Shown here in pieces: positions 37,708-46,572 of a stretch of DNA of 64,000 nucleotides. The notes beneath the pieces are model-generated. The model was not told the origin of the DNA, made no database searches, and was given only the letters and a program-made list of their open reading frames with translations. Made by a program: the position numbers and the translations under genes. The stretch's first letter is position 1; every line of letters begins with the position of its first letter. Source of the stretch: CAWFGW01 sp963815495. GTDB taxonomy: Bacteria > Bacteroidota > Bacteroidia > Cytophagales > JAAEPT01. The stretch spans positions 62,001-126,000 of the forward strand of contig CAWFGW010000015.1 of NCBI GenBank assembly GCA_963815495.1, read 5' to 3'.

Positions 37708-38947
37708 TTAATTTCTATTTCCAGAATTATAATTTTTTTTTCCTTTAAACCCTGGCTTCTTACCACCAAATTTTGGTTTGCTTTTAAAGTTTTTCACCGG
37801 GTCATAATCAGGACCATCGCCTAAACCTTCTGCTGGTTTACTTTTCTCTATTTCTAAGCCAATCAATTGTTCAATTTTTTGAAACTTACGTTGATCGTAT
37901 TCATTGATTAATGTAATCGCTTTTCCTTCTGCAGCTGCACGAGCAGTTCGACCTACACGGTGCACATAATCTTCGGCATCTGGCGGAACAGTATGGTTAA
38001 TTACCAAATCAATGTCTTCCACATCAATACCTCTGGAGATAATATCGGTACCAATCAACACTTGAATGGATCGGTTTTTAAACGCCAACATGCGCTTTTC
38101 ACGTTCATCTTGCTCCAAATCAGAGTGAAATGATTTGGCACTCAGCCCACGCTTTTGCATTTCAGCACTGATGTGTTTGGTGTCGCTTTTGGTACTACAA
38201 AAGATGATGATACTTCTGTAATTACTTTTTGTAACAATATCTAAAATCACTTTTAACTTATGCTGATCATAGACCAAAATAGCTTTTTGTTCTATTTTAG
38301 AAGCGGTTTGTAGAGACTGAAATTTTAACTTCTTTTGGATCCCGTTGAAGTTTTGCCGCCAGATTTTTAATCTTGGGTGGCATCGTTGCTGAAAACAAAA
38401 AAGTCTGCCTTGTTTTAGGCAACAGGTTGCTGATTTTAGTAATGTCTTCAATGAAGCCCATGTCTAACATTCTGTCAGCTTCATCTAACACAAGAAAGTT
38501 GATGTTAGAAAAATCTACGTAACCTAAGTTAATATGGGAAATCAATCGACCGGGTGTTGCCACGATAATTTCAGCACCGGAAGTCAGTGCTTTTCTTTCC
38601 ACATCAAAATCAAAACCAGAACCACCTCCATAGATGGCTGCGGAAACGATGCCGGTAAAGTAGCTTAAGCCATCGATTTGTTGATCGATTTGTAAGGCCA
38701 GCTCTCTCGTTGGTGCAATAATTAATGCAGATAATTTTCCTTCTGACTTTTGAGAAAGTATGCCATTTAATACGGGAACTAAAAAGGCAGCTGTTTTTCC
38801 TGTACCGGTTTGAGCACAGCCTAAAATATCATTGCCTTCAATGGCGAGAGGAATAGCTTCTGCTTGTATCGGACTTGGAGTTTCAAAGCCCATGGCGGTA
38901 ATTGCCTCTAAGACTTTGGGATGAATTGGTAATTCGTTGAATTTCAA
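37708..38947 (-). CDS. DEAD-box RNA helicase, RhlE-like (one frameshift)
   Basis: Restored length is about 412 residues. Helicase motifs in order: Q motif (FETPSPIQ), AQTGTGKT, PTRELALQ, TPGRL, DEAD (VLDEADRMLDMGF), SAT, then in the second half IIFCSTKSDT, SFHSDLEQDER, TDIISRGIDVEDIDLVIN and HRVGRTARA. The C-terminal tail is lysine/glycine rich, as in RhlE homologues that unwind structured RNA in ribosome assembly or decay. An extra A in the AAA at 38306-38308 region (TCT-ACA-AACC) splits the frame. The start is TTG at 38947 because LKFNELPIHPKVLEAI matches family N-termini. Confidence 0.87.
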
Positions 38948-39091
38948 AGTATAATTTTTTAACAAAAGTAAACTTATTCTAACAAATAATTGGCTAAAAC
39001 CCAAAATAATCAGTGATGTAGAAAACTTAGGTCTCATCTAAAAAAATCTTTTGGTATTTTAGCCAAATAATTACTTATCCTTAGAAAGATT

Positions 39092-39487
39092 ATGGCATTT
39101 GAATTAAGCGGAAAACTCATCGAAAAATTTGACACCCAACAAGTGAGTGAAAAATTTAAAAAACGTGAGTTTGTTATAGAAAAAGAAGACAACAACGGTG
39201 GCATGGTTTTCACCGACATCATTAAGTTTCAATTGGTGCAAGATAAATGTGGAATGTTAGACCCCTTTGCTGTGCATGACGAAATAAAAGTATCCTTCAA
39301 CATTAAAGGTAGCAGATGGGAAAAAGAAGGACGTGTTTCTTACTTTACCAATCTTGATGCCTGGAGAATAGAAAAAGTAGGCGCTGAGAGCTCTGGCTCA
39401 AGTACACCTGCTGGCGATACACCTTTCCCTAGTGAAGAACCTTCTTTTGCTAGTGATAGTGATGATTCTGATGACTTACCTTTTTAA
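39092..39487 (+). CDS. DUF3127 protein with SSB-like acidic tail
   Basis: The 131-residue protein begins MAFELSGKLIEKFDTQQVS and has an OB-fold-like beta region typical of DUF3127 (QLVQDKCGMLDPF, HDEIKVSFNIKGSRWEKEGR, YFTNLDAWRIEK). The tail is disordered, Ser/Asp rich and ends DDSDDLPF, very like the DDDIPF tip by which single-stranded DNA-binding proteins recruit partners. A DNA-binding accessory role is plausible but unproven. Its last codons form the left arm of the terminator. Confidence 0.85.
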   Translation: MAFELSGKLIEKFDTQQVSEKFKKREFVIEKEDNNGGMVFTDIIKFQLVQDKCGMLDPFAVHDEIKVSFNIKGSRWEKEGRVSYFTNLDAWRIEKVGAESSGSSTPAGDTPFPSEEPSFASDSDDSDDLPF

Positions 39488-39511
39488 TAAGGTAAGTCAT
39501 TACTTTTTTAT
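39471..39511 (+). terminator. Terminator overlapping the DUF3127 stop codon
   Basis: ATGACTTACCTT (39471-39482) pairs perfectly with AAGGTAAGTCAT (39489-39500) over a 6-base loop that contains the TAA stop; TACTTTTTTA follows. The hairpin is built partly from the codons of the conserved acidic tail. Confidence 0.8.
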
Positions 39512-39581
39512 TTGAGTAGATACATTTTTTTCAACATCCTAAATTCACTACCTTCACTTTAGAGCAAAAAATCCCGCTTTT

Positions 39582-41072
39582 ATGGAGAAGTATGACATTT
39601 GTGTGGTAGGGGCTGGCCCTGCAGGATATGCCGCAGCCATGCGTGCAATTGATTTCGGTAAAAAAGTTTTATTAGTAGATAAAAACAAAGTAGGAGGAGC
39701 TGGTTTGTATGACGGTGCTCTATCTTCTAAAACCTTGTGGGAACTCTCAAAAGATGTCAACCACACACACAACCGCGTGGGTCGTTTCGGGATTAACTGT
39801 GATTTTAACCTTGATTTTAAAGTCGTCAAACAGGAGCTTGATACGGCTGTAAATGAAAGAGCTTATCAGTTGGAGTCTCACCTTGCGGGATTGTTAGAAG
39901 AAGGATATAAAAATGTTTTTTTCTTAAAGTACGGTGCCGCAAAACTGAAAACTAAAAATGAAATTGAAATCACCACAAATGAGGGTGTTGAAACAGTATA
40001 TGCTGAAAACATCATCATTGCTACTGGTAGTCGACCTCGCAAATTACCTCATATTCCTATTGATGAAAACATCATCGTCACTTCTGACTCCATTCATCAA
40101 TGGGATAAACTGCCAAAAAGCTTAGTCATATTAGGCGCTGGGGTGATTGGTTGTGAGTATGCTACCATCTATTCCAACTTTGGTGAAACCAAGGTGAAGA
40201 TCATTGATAAAGCACCACGCATTATTCCATTTGAAGATGAGGATGTCTCTGAAATGGTGACCACACAGTTGGAAAAAAATGGTGTTGAAATTCACCATGG
40301 CGCTCAACTCATCCGCATGGAAATTATTGATGGTGAGGTGGAGTATGAAATTGACTGCAACGGCACTCGAAGTGTACACCGCGTTGAAAAAGCATTGATC
40401 TCGGTTGGTCGCGTACCCAATACACAAGGCTTAGGTTTAGAAGATGTTGGTGTAAAACTTACAGAACGAGGTAGCATTTGGGATGATGATACTCAAACAT
40501 CCGTACCAAATATCTATGCTATTGGTGATGTGACGGCTGATATCGCTTTGGTAAACGTGGGCGAATTAGAAGGTCGACATGCAATTAAACGTATTGTAGG
40601 TGAATCAAAAGGTCCGCTTTCGTATGATAACATCTGCTCGATTATGTTTTTGAAGCCTATTGTTGCTTCAGTGGGCATGAACGAAAAACAGTGTCGCGAA
40701 AAAGGTGTGAGTTATCAGGTGGTTAAACTTGATTATCGCGCAATTCCACGTGCTATCGCTATGCGAAACCCTCCTGGATTTTTTAAAATATTGGTGACCA
40801 ATGACAAAGAAATGAAGGTGCTGGGTATGCGTGTGGTTGGTGCACAAGCTTCTACAGCTATTCAAGCGGTTGGCTTACTGATGTACATGAATAAAGGCGT
40901 GGAAGAGTTGGCTGAGATGATTCATCCTCATCCATCTCTCATTGAAGGGATTCAGGAATGTTGTCGCGTGTTATTAGGTAAATCTATTTTTAAACCACAG
41001 GTGATGAAAGACTACATCGACTATCGTGGTTATACCAGCGACCAGTTTGATGATGTGCCTAATTATAACTAA
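39582..41072 (+). CDS. Lipoamide-dehydrogenase-like flavoprotein lacking the redox disulfide
   Basis: The 496-residue protein has the class I pyridine-nucleotide-disulfide oxidoreductase fold: FAD motif CVVGAGPAGYAAAMRA, NAD(P) motif VILGAGVIGCEYATIYSNFG, second FAD motif YAIGDVTA and the dimerisation domain with HPHPSLIEGIQE. The site that is GGTCLNxGCIPSK in active dehydrogenases reads GGAGLYDGALSSK here, so both redox cysteines are missing. That excludes dithiol chemistry; direct hydride transfer, as in soluble transhydrogenase (which also lacks the usual pair), or NAD(P)H oxidase activity is more likely. A well-conserved frame argues against decay. Confidence 0.85.
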   Translation: MEKYDICVVGAGPAGYAAAMRAIDFGKKVLLVDKNKVGGAGLYDGALSSKTLWELSKDVNHTHNRVGRFGINCDFNLDFKVVKQELDTAVNERAYQLESHLAGLLEEGYKNVFFLKYGAAKLKTKNEIEITTNEGVETVYAENIIIATGSRPRKLPHIPIDENIIVTSDSIHQWDKLPKSLVILGAGVIGCEYATIYSNFGETKVKIIDKAPRIIPFEDEDVSEMVTTQLEKNGVEIHHGAQLIRMEIIDGEVEYEIDCNGTRSVHRVEKALISVGRVPNTQGLGLEDVGVKLTERGSIWDDDTQTSVPNIYAIGDVTADIALVNVGELEGRHAIKRIVGESKGPLSYDNICSIMFLKPIVASVGMNEKQCREKGVSYQVVKLDYRAIPRAIAMRNPPGFFKILVTNDKEMKVLGMRVVGAQASTAIQAVGLLMYMNKGVEELAEMIHPHPSLIEGIQECCRVLLGKSIFKPQVMKDYIDYRGYTSDQFDDVPNYN

Positions 41073-41144
41073 GAGTCAACTATTTCGCTCATTCAAACGC
41101 GAAAGTGGTCTTAATAGTAATTTTAATTAATCTTTTTGGATAAC

Positions 41145-42002
41145 ATGGATGCTGCCTTTCAACACCTACAGCTCCTTACTCAAGATGGCGTTCCTCTGGC
41201 TTGCAAATTATATTTTTGTAGCAAAGAAAACGCTAAACAGAAAGTTTTAATTATTAATGCAGCCACTGGGGTGAGTCAACAATTGTATCACCATTATGCT
41301 ACATACATGATGAATAATGGTTACATGGTGCTTACTTATGACTATAGGGGCATTGCGGCTTCAAGACCTGCATCGCTTCGTGGTTTTAAAGCTTCGTTTA
41401 GGGATTGGGGGCAACTCGATTTTCACCGAGCGGTGGAGTATGTGAAAGATAATTTTTCAACGCATAAAATAGTAGTCTTAGGTCATAGTATTGGTGGTGT
41501 TCTTGTTGGAACAAGTAAAAATATACAGGCCATAAGTGGCATCATTACCATTGGCTCTCAACCTGCGTTTTATAAAGATTGGAATCCCTTTTCTAAAAAA
41601 ATCAAGTTTTACTTTTTATGGCACCTGTTCTTCCCCACTTTAAATGAGGTGTTTGGTTATGTCCCGGGTAAAAAACTTAAGTTGATTGAGGACATCCCTT
41701 ATGGAGTAATGAAAGACTGGCACCAAAGACGAAAATCACCAGATATTACTAAGCAGTTTAGCAAGGCTGGATGCAGTTTATTTTTTGATTCGTACAAAGG
41801 AAAACTGCTTACTATTGGTATTACTGACGACCAAATTGGGACAGCTGTAGCCATACAACGAATTCACGATTTATTTAGCCACGCAGAAAAAGAACAGCTA
41901 GTGCTAACAGGATCTAGTGCAGTAGGGCACTTTGGTTTTTTTAGCAGAAGGTTTGAAAAGGAGTTTTGGGTGAAGACGCTGAATTGGTTTGACAGTGTAT
42001 AA
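41145..42002 (+). CDS. Alpha/beta hydrolase (COG4757-like)
   Basis: The 285-residue single-domain hydrolase has nucleophile elbow LGHSIGGVLVG, an early INAATGVSQQLY strand-turn and YDYRGI, and a catalytic His in GSSAVGHFGFF. It belongs to predicted alpha/beta hydrolases without known substrate. The ATG at 41145 is used rather than the TTG three codons before. It stands alone before a 500-base intergenic region. Confidence 0.8.
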   Translation: MDAAFQHLQLLTQDGVPLACKLYFCSKENAKQKVLIINAATGVSQQLYHHYATYMMNNGYMVLTYDYRGIAASRPASLRGFKASFRDWGQLDFHRAVEYVKDNFSTHKIVVLGHSIGGVLVGTSKNIQAISGIITIGSQPAFYKDWNPFSKKIKFYFLWHLFFPTLNEVFGYVPGKKLKLIEDIPYGVMKDWHQRRKSPDITKQFSKAGCSLFFDSYKGKLLTIGITDDQIGTAVAIQRIHDLFSHAEKEQLVLTGSSAVGHFGFFSRRFEKEFWVKTLNWFDSV

Positions 42003-42148
42003 TATCTGATTATACAGGTGTTTACAGGAAACCTTCCAAAAACTAAAACTTGCTAGATTTAATTACGTTATCGCTCCGATTTAAGGTTTGTCGCTTTTTC
42101 CTTAGATGAAAAAGTAACCAAAAAATCAAGACTGCATAAAAAACACTA

Positions 42149-42267
42149 AAATTTGCTGGTTCTAGCTGAAACAAAACAAACTCGCCACTAAGTACATCTC
42201 TTAAAAACATTCATTATAAGTAGGCTCAAACAGTGTTTTGTTTCTAACCGCTAGAACCAGCAAATTT
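42149..42267. repeat. Long inverted repeat (119-bp hairpin element) in a 499-base intergenic region
   Basis: Perfect 18-bp arms lie at 42149-42166 (AAATTTGCTGGTTCTAGC) and 42250-42267. Inside them a second, imperfect pair, AAACAAAACA with its complement, continues the stem, so the whole unit can fold into one long hairpin. Just upstream, AAAAAGTAACCAAAAAATCAAG (about 42110-42130) resembles sequence seen beside dispersed intergenic repeats in Bacteroidota. No terminal duplication or transposase is seen; it could be a MITE-like or REP-like unit. The rest of 42003-42501 holds no gene, only the terminator at 42444 and half of a short shared repeat (42398-42409). Confidence 0.55.
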
Positions 42268-42443
42268 CTTCGCGCATTTTTGATGAGGCCGATGAATGGA
42301 TGAAACATAAGCGATTTCATAGGATAATTTTAGTGGATGAATAGGAGGTAAACGAACGATTTAGATAGAGGGAATTATTTTATAAAAAAACACCTATAAA
42401 CTATCGGTCAGTCATAATATAATTTTAGCTTTTCTAAAACTAA

Positions 42444-42480
42444 AAAAGGCCGAAATCGCTTCACGCGATGTCGACCTTTT
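42444..42480 (-). terminator. Terminator of the DUF2911 gene
   Basis: AAAAGGCCGAAATCGC pairs with GCGATGTCGACCTTTT (two mismatches, 5-base loop), with T runs on both sides. It lies 22 bases beyond the stop of the minus-strand gene at 42502 and could also stop read-through from the plus strand. Confidence 0.75.
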
Positions 42481-42501
42481 ATTTTGGATAGAATAAATAA
42501 T

Positions 42502-43365
42502 TTATTTCTTCTTCAACTTCGCAATCAATGCTTCGTTTTTAGCTGCATAACCGAAGTCACCATCGGCATTGGCTTTTGCCATTTCTAATGACTTAGTAGC
42601 TGTTTCAATTGCTTCTTTCTTTTTGCCCATATCCGCTAATAGTTCCGCTTTGCGGTATAAGTAATAAAAAGCTGTAGGGTTTTTCTCAATCGACTTGTTC
42701 ATCCATACTAAAGCTTGGTTGAGGTCTTTACCTTTTTGATGATAAAATACCGCTGCGTTATGATACGAACCTGCATCTACATCTTCTTTTGCATCCACTA
42801 ATAGTTTCTGAATTTGTGCTGCTACAACATCATCCGAGTTCACACCTACAGCTATTGCTGCTGCTACTTTATCCCATGAAATTGTTAATGTGGCACCGTT
42901 TTCAGAAAAATTAGAAAAATCAATGGTTAATGATTCTTCTACTGTCGGCAACGCAGTTGTTTTTACCTTAAATCGAACCACATCTTTTGCTTGATCATAC
43001 CCAGCAGTTCCCCAGATATCATTTTGTTTGCTAATGATAATGGTCCACTCTGATTTTGTTGGAATGGCAAACACCCCATAGGTACCTGCAGCAATTGTAT
43101 TGCCTTCTAAAGTAAATTCAGATGATGCTTCTAAGGTAGTGCAGTGGTTTGCTCCTAGGCGCCATACAACATCATAGGGAACTAATTCGCCAAAAACAGT
43201 TCTTCCTTTTACACCTGGACGTGAATACGATATCGTGAAGTCACTCAACCCAACGGTTTGTTTTAAAGTAGCTGTTGGACTAGGCTTCGGAGAGTCAATT
43301 TGTGCCATTAAAGAACTTGTCACTGTTAAAGCTGACAAGACAATGGTAGAAAGTAGTTTTTTCAT
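42502..43365 (-). CDS. DUF2911 protein with C-terminal TPR-like helices
   Basis: The 287-residue protein has a signal peptide (about 1-21, ending LMAQ). The DUF2911 domain (about 25-170) carries ISYSRPGVKGRTVFG, DVVWRLGANHCTTLE and AGTYGVFAIPT, all diagnostic. Residues about 180-285 are helical with two to three TPR-like units (AAVFYHQKGKDLNQALVWMN, AFYYLYRKAELLADMGKKKE). Periplasmic; the function of DUF2911 is unknown. TAAGTTTA with a TTG 20 bases before it (43393-43423 region) is a possible promoter. Confidence 0.85.
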   Translation of the reverse strand: MKKLLSTIVLSALTVTSSLMAQIDSPKPSPTATLKQTVGLSDFTISYSRPGVKGRTVFGELVPYDVVWRLGANHCTTLEASSEFTLEGNTIAAGTYGVFAIPTKSEWTIIISKQNDIWGTAGYDQAKDVVRFKVKTTALPTVEESLTIDFSNFSENGATLTISWDKVAAAIAVGVNSDDVVAAQIQKLLVDAKEDVDAGSYHNAAVFYHQKGKDLNQALVWMNKSIEKNPTAFYYLYRKAELLADMGKKKEAIETATKSLEMAKANADGDFGYAAKNEALIAKLKKK

Positions 43366-43807
43366 TTTAATAAGTAATGTTTAGTGTATGTTTAAACTTA
43401 GAAACATCTAACAACACTATCAACCGATTTGATTCAAATTAATTGGAGCTTTTTACAAATGTTATTTAAAAGTGGTTCCTAAGACTTGATTTTTCCAACC
43501 TGAGTTCCAAAACACTATTTTTCCTGATTGACCTTTACAGGCAAGCTTAGTTTTTTACAATTTTTGCGTTTCATTTGACGATTTGGGTTGGTGAAAAGGA
43601 TATAAACTGTGCGTCTTAGTGCTGTTAACCCTAGTCGACCTAAAGGAAAAGCCCAGGCGGCTTGAGCCGAAAGCTTCTAAAAGCTATAAACTAACACTAT
43701 TGAACAAGTGTAACTTCCTTTCACAAAAAACCTGCAAACTATCGGTCGATCAGAATATCTTTTTAATTAAGTGTGATGCTGACTAATCTTAGATTTTCAA
43801 AATCCCC
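43366..43807. other. Intergenic region with a shared short repeat
   Basis: About 440 bases between the DUF2911 start and the acr3 stop. The 12-mer AAACTATCGGTC at 43736-43747, followed by an AT-rich tail containing AATAT, also occurs at 42398-42409 in the same orientation, so the two gaps flanking the DUF2911 gene share sequence. A GC-richer patch at 43630-43690 has no gene-like structure. No small coding frame with a credible start was found. Confidence 0.5.
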
Positions 43808-44866
43808 TCAATACCTCCACTTATTAGCCAACTTCACCAAAGACAGCATAACTGGAACTTCAATTAATACACCAACAACTGTGGCCAACGATGCCCCCGA
43901 ATTTAAACCAAACAACGAGATGGCTACTGCTACTGCTAATTCGAAAAAGTTGCTGGCGCCTATCATTGCTGATGGGGCACAAATGCTGTGTTTGAGTTTT
44001 AGAAATTTTCCGGCAAACCAACTAATGAAAAAGATAAAATAGGTTTGCAAGGTTAGCGGAACTGCTATAAGTACGATAGCAAGGGGATTGTCGATAATGG
44101 TTTGCCCCTGAAAGGCGAAAATCAACACCAAAGTAGAAAGCAGCGCAAGAATAGAAACGGGTTTAAGCTTGGCTAAGAACACTTGTTCAAACCATGCTTG
44201 TCCTTTAGATTTAATCAACAACCGGTTGGTCAGATAGCCTAAAATCAAAGGAATGACCACAAAAATAATTACGGAGGTAAAAAGTGTATTGTAAGGAATG
44301 CCAATCAATTCACCGCTTTTGTTAAGGAAGTCAATGTCAAACGCAGAGAAGAGCACACCCACAATAGGAACAAAGGCGACTAAGAGAATTAAATCATTCA
44401 CTGAAACCTGTACCAGTGTATAGTTTGCATCACCTTTTGTCAGATAAGACCACACAAATACCATCGCAGTACATGGTGCTGCTCCTAAAAGAATAGCGCC
44501 TGCCAAATACTGTTCGGCATCTTCGGGTGTCATCCACGCTTGGTAGATTTTGAAGAAGAAAATGTAGGCAAATAAAGCCATAGTAAATGGTTTAATTAGC
44601 CAGTTAACTACCACGGTTAAGCCCAATCCTTTCCAATTGCGAGAAACGTATTTGATGGAAGAAAAATCAATTTGAACCATCATCGGGTAAATCATCAGCC
44701 AGACCAACAAAGACACGGGAATATTTACCGTGGCAATGTTCCAATCTCCTAATACAAGCATGGATTCACGAGCAACACTACCCAAAGCAATACCACTCAC
44801 AATGCATAAGAGTACCCACACTGTGAGGTACTTTTCGAAAAAGCCTATTTTTGTTTCTTCACTCAT
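43808..44866 (-). CDS. arsB: ACR3-family arsenite efflux transporter
   Basis: The 352-residue permease has ten transmembrane segments and exports As(III). The ACR3 signature is clear: MIYPMMVQIDF, the catalytic cysteine in GAAPCTAMVFVWSYL, and KGDANYTLVQVSVNDL. It starts by overlapping the arsC stop by one base and is the last gene of the ars operon, under the ArsR operator at 46536. The symbol acr3 is equally used. Confidence 0.94.
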   Translation of the reverse strand: MSEETKIGFFEKYLTVWVLLCIVSGIALGSVARESMLVLGDWNIATVNIPVSLLVWLMIYPMMVQIDFSSIKYVSRNWKGLGLTVVVNWLIKPFTMALFAYIFFFKIYQAWMTPEDAEQYLAGAILLGAAPCTAMVFVWSYLTKGDANYTLVQVSVNDLILLVAFVPIVGVLFSAFDIDFLNKSGELIGIPYNTLFTSVIIFVVIPLILGYLTNRLLIKSKGQAWFEQVFLAKLKPVSILALLSTLVLIFAFQGQTIIDNPLAIVLIAVPLTLQTYFIFFISWFAGKFLKLKHSICAPSAMIGASNFFELAVAVAISLFGLNSGASLATVVGVLIEVPVMLSLVKLANKWRY

Positions 44867-45484
44867 TATTTCTTGATTTTTGAAAAGGCATACAATAATT
44901 CACGAGCGATGTCTCTACATCGTTCATCGTACTTTGCTTCTTGCTCAGGCGTACCATCAAATGCTTTGGGATCTTCAAAAGGTAAAGAAATACGAAATGC
45001 ACCAGGAATCAAAGGACAATTTTGATCAGCGTTGTTACACGTCATCACCGCTGCGAAACCTAATTGAGGATTAAAATAATCGTCATAGCGTTTGGAGAAA
45101 GCAATAATGGCTGGTTCATTTTCCTCATACTTGATACTGTAAACAGGGTTTTTATCTTCTGATAATTGAATGACCTGCAGTCCTGCTTTTTCCAACGCTT
45201 TAGCTGCTGAAGGGAAAAGTGCTGTTTCTTCGGTTCCGCCTGAATAAGCAAACACGTTAGCTATTCCATAATGTCGCGCAGCAACTTGAGCCCACACTTG
45301 TGACAAATGACTTCTGCGGGAATTATGTGTGCATATAAGAATTAAGTTGGCGAGTTCCTGTTTCTCGATTTTTTCCTGAACGAACTTTGTCAGCGGCTCT
45401 AAACAGCTTTTTTCGATCATCAGAAATAAGGGAAAATTCTTCTTTCACCGATTCGATGTATTCTGTTAGTGTTAATGTGATCAT
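44866..45484 (-). CDS. arsC: Arsenate reductase, low-molecular-weight phosphatase type (one frameshift)
   Basis: The restored protein of about 205 residues reduces arsenate to arsenite for export by ACR3. The P-loop is CTHNSRRS (CX5RS), with a second cysteine in MTCNNADQNCP for the disulfide cascade. The N-terminus MITLTLTEYIESVKEEFSL is read from the ATG at 45484 in another frame; one extra base at 45400-45403 (TTT-A-GAG) separates the halves (KKL joins to EPLTKF). Confidence 0.88.
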
Positions 45485-45590
45485 TTTTGTGAGATATTGA
45501 GTATGTGAGATATCGAGATGATTAGAGTACATTGAGATTTTAGAATAAGTGAGATGCTTCTATGATTTTGTACTCATACTTCTTCTTGTC

Positions 45591-45608
45591 CTTGATTCTT
45601 GGCTCTTG
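45591..45608 (-). repeat. Direct repeat in the ars operon spacers (second copy 46139-46156)
   Basis: The same 18 bases (CTTGATTCTTGGCTCTTG on the plus strand) occur in both spacers that precede arsC and the DUF6428 gene. On the operon strand each is followed by similar low-complexity sequence built of ATCTCA/AATCTCAAT units up to the ATG. Both spacers are about 120-140 bases, unusually long for one operon, and look like copies of the same intergenic unit. Confidence 0.6.
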
Positions 45609-45623
45609 TATCTTGCTTCTAGA

Positions 45624-46089
45624 TTAACAACATCCAGAATTCGGTTCACAACTACTTGCTGGTTTTGTAGAAATTCTAACGCGTGGTTTTTCAGCTGGCA
45701 TACCACATTTGTCTTTTGCTAAACAGTCGGTTTGTTTGTTGGTCAACTGAAAGGCATTTTCGTGAAATTCGATGCCATATTTTCCAATGGTATCTGCTTG
45801 ATATTCCACTTCTACTTCTAGGTCTTCCATCCCCAATACTTTCTCTGAAAGGGATATGATGCCTGCTAATTTTTGCGGTGCCTAAACGGTGATCAAAATC
45901 ATCTGCTTCCCACAACTGAAAGTTAGCTATTTTTTCCTGACGAACTGTTCCACCGCAGTCGATGAAGTCTTTAGTGACAATGCCGACTTCGGTCACATGA
46001 AAGTGTTGAGGTACTTGCGAGCCATCGGGTAAGTTGAAGACCACTTTATCTAATGATGTTAATTGATTTTTTATTTCTGATAGTTTCAT
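45624..46089 (-). CDS. DUF6428 family protein of ars operons (one frameshift)
   Basis: Restored length is about 154 residues. The first half reads MKLSEIKNQLTSLDKVVFNL, then VPQHFHVTEVGIVTKDFIDC and ANFQLWEADDFDHRL. The second half reads LGMEDLEVEVEYQADTIGKYG and ends with several cysteines (SSCEPNSGCC), which could bind As(III) or Cu/Zn. An extra G in the GG/CC pair at 45881-45882 separates them. Proteins of this family are usual between arsR and arsC in Bacteroidota; the role is unknown, perhaps metalloid binding. Confidence 0.8.
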
Positions 46090-46207
46090 ATTTGGAGATA
46101 TTAGTATTGAGATTGTTAGATTTTAGAAGTTAGACTCTCTTGATTCTTGGCTCTTGCATCCTAGTTCTTTGAATCTTTCTACCTTCTACTTTATTCTTTT
46201 ATCTAAA

Positions 46208-46537
46208 TTAACAGCAGTTATTTTTAGTCGAAATTGACGTAGAAATACCTGTGAACAATTCCACCACTTGCCCCCAGATCATTGGGTTAATGCAATAGCA
46301 AATATTATTACCCGAGATAGTTCCTTGAATGAGACCTACTTTTTTCAACTCAGATAAATGTCGGGAAACCGTTGATTGCGCCAAGGGCAATTCCTCTACA
46401 ATATCACCACAGATGCAGGAAGGGCTATCTGCTAAATACAGCATAATTGTCAACCGAGCGGGGTGACCTAGTGCTTTAAGCACCTCAGCCATCTGCGTAG
46501 TTTCTATGGTAAAGCCATCGGTTTTTGTTATTCCCAT
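46208..46537 (-). CDS. arsR: ArsR-family arsenite-responsive repressor
   Basis: The 109-residue winged-helix protein has the metal site SCICGDIVEELPLAQSTVSRH, where the paired cysteines bind As(III), and the recognition helix around AQSTVSRHLSELKKVG; two more cysteines end the protein. It represses its own operon (arsR, DUF6428, arsC, acr3). The operator overlaps its start codon. Confidence 0.93.
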   Translation of the reverse strand: MGITKTDGFTIETTQMAEVLKALGHPARLTIMLYLADSPSCICGDIVEELPLAQSTVSRHLSELKKVGLIQGTISGNNICYCINPMIWGQVVELFTGISTSISTKNNCC

Positions 46538-46555
46538 ATCGCAATATTACGATAT
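46536..46555 (-). promoter_or_regulatory. ArsR operator overlapping the arsR start codon
   Basis: ATATCG-N8-CGATAT (46536-46555) is a perfect interrupted palindrome with an inner ATATTG half-site, and its last AT is the start of arsR's ATG. A -7-like TTTCTTTG on the minus strand (46560-46567) lies just upstream, so a bound repressor would block the promoter and the ribosome start. Confidence 0.6.
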
Positions 46556-46572
46556 TGTTCAAAGAAAAAAAA

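Noticed and set aside
43366..43807. Possible remnant of an insertion sequence or small RNA at 43630-43690
   Set aside because: GC-richer patch only; no inverted ends, transposase fragment, promoter or terminator.
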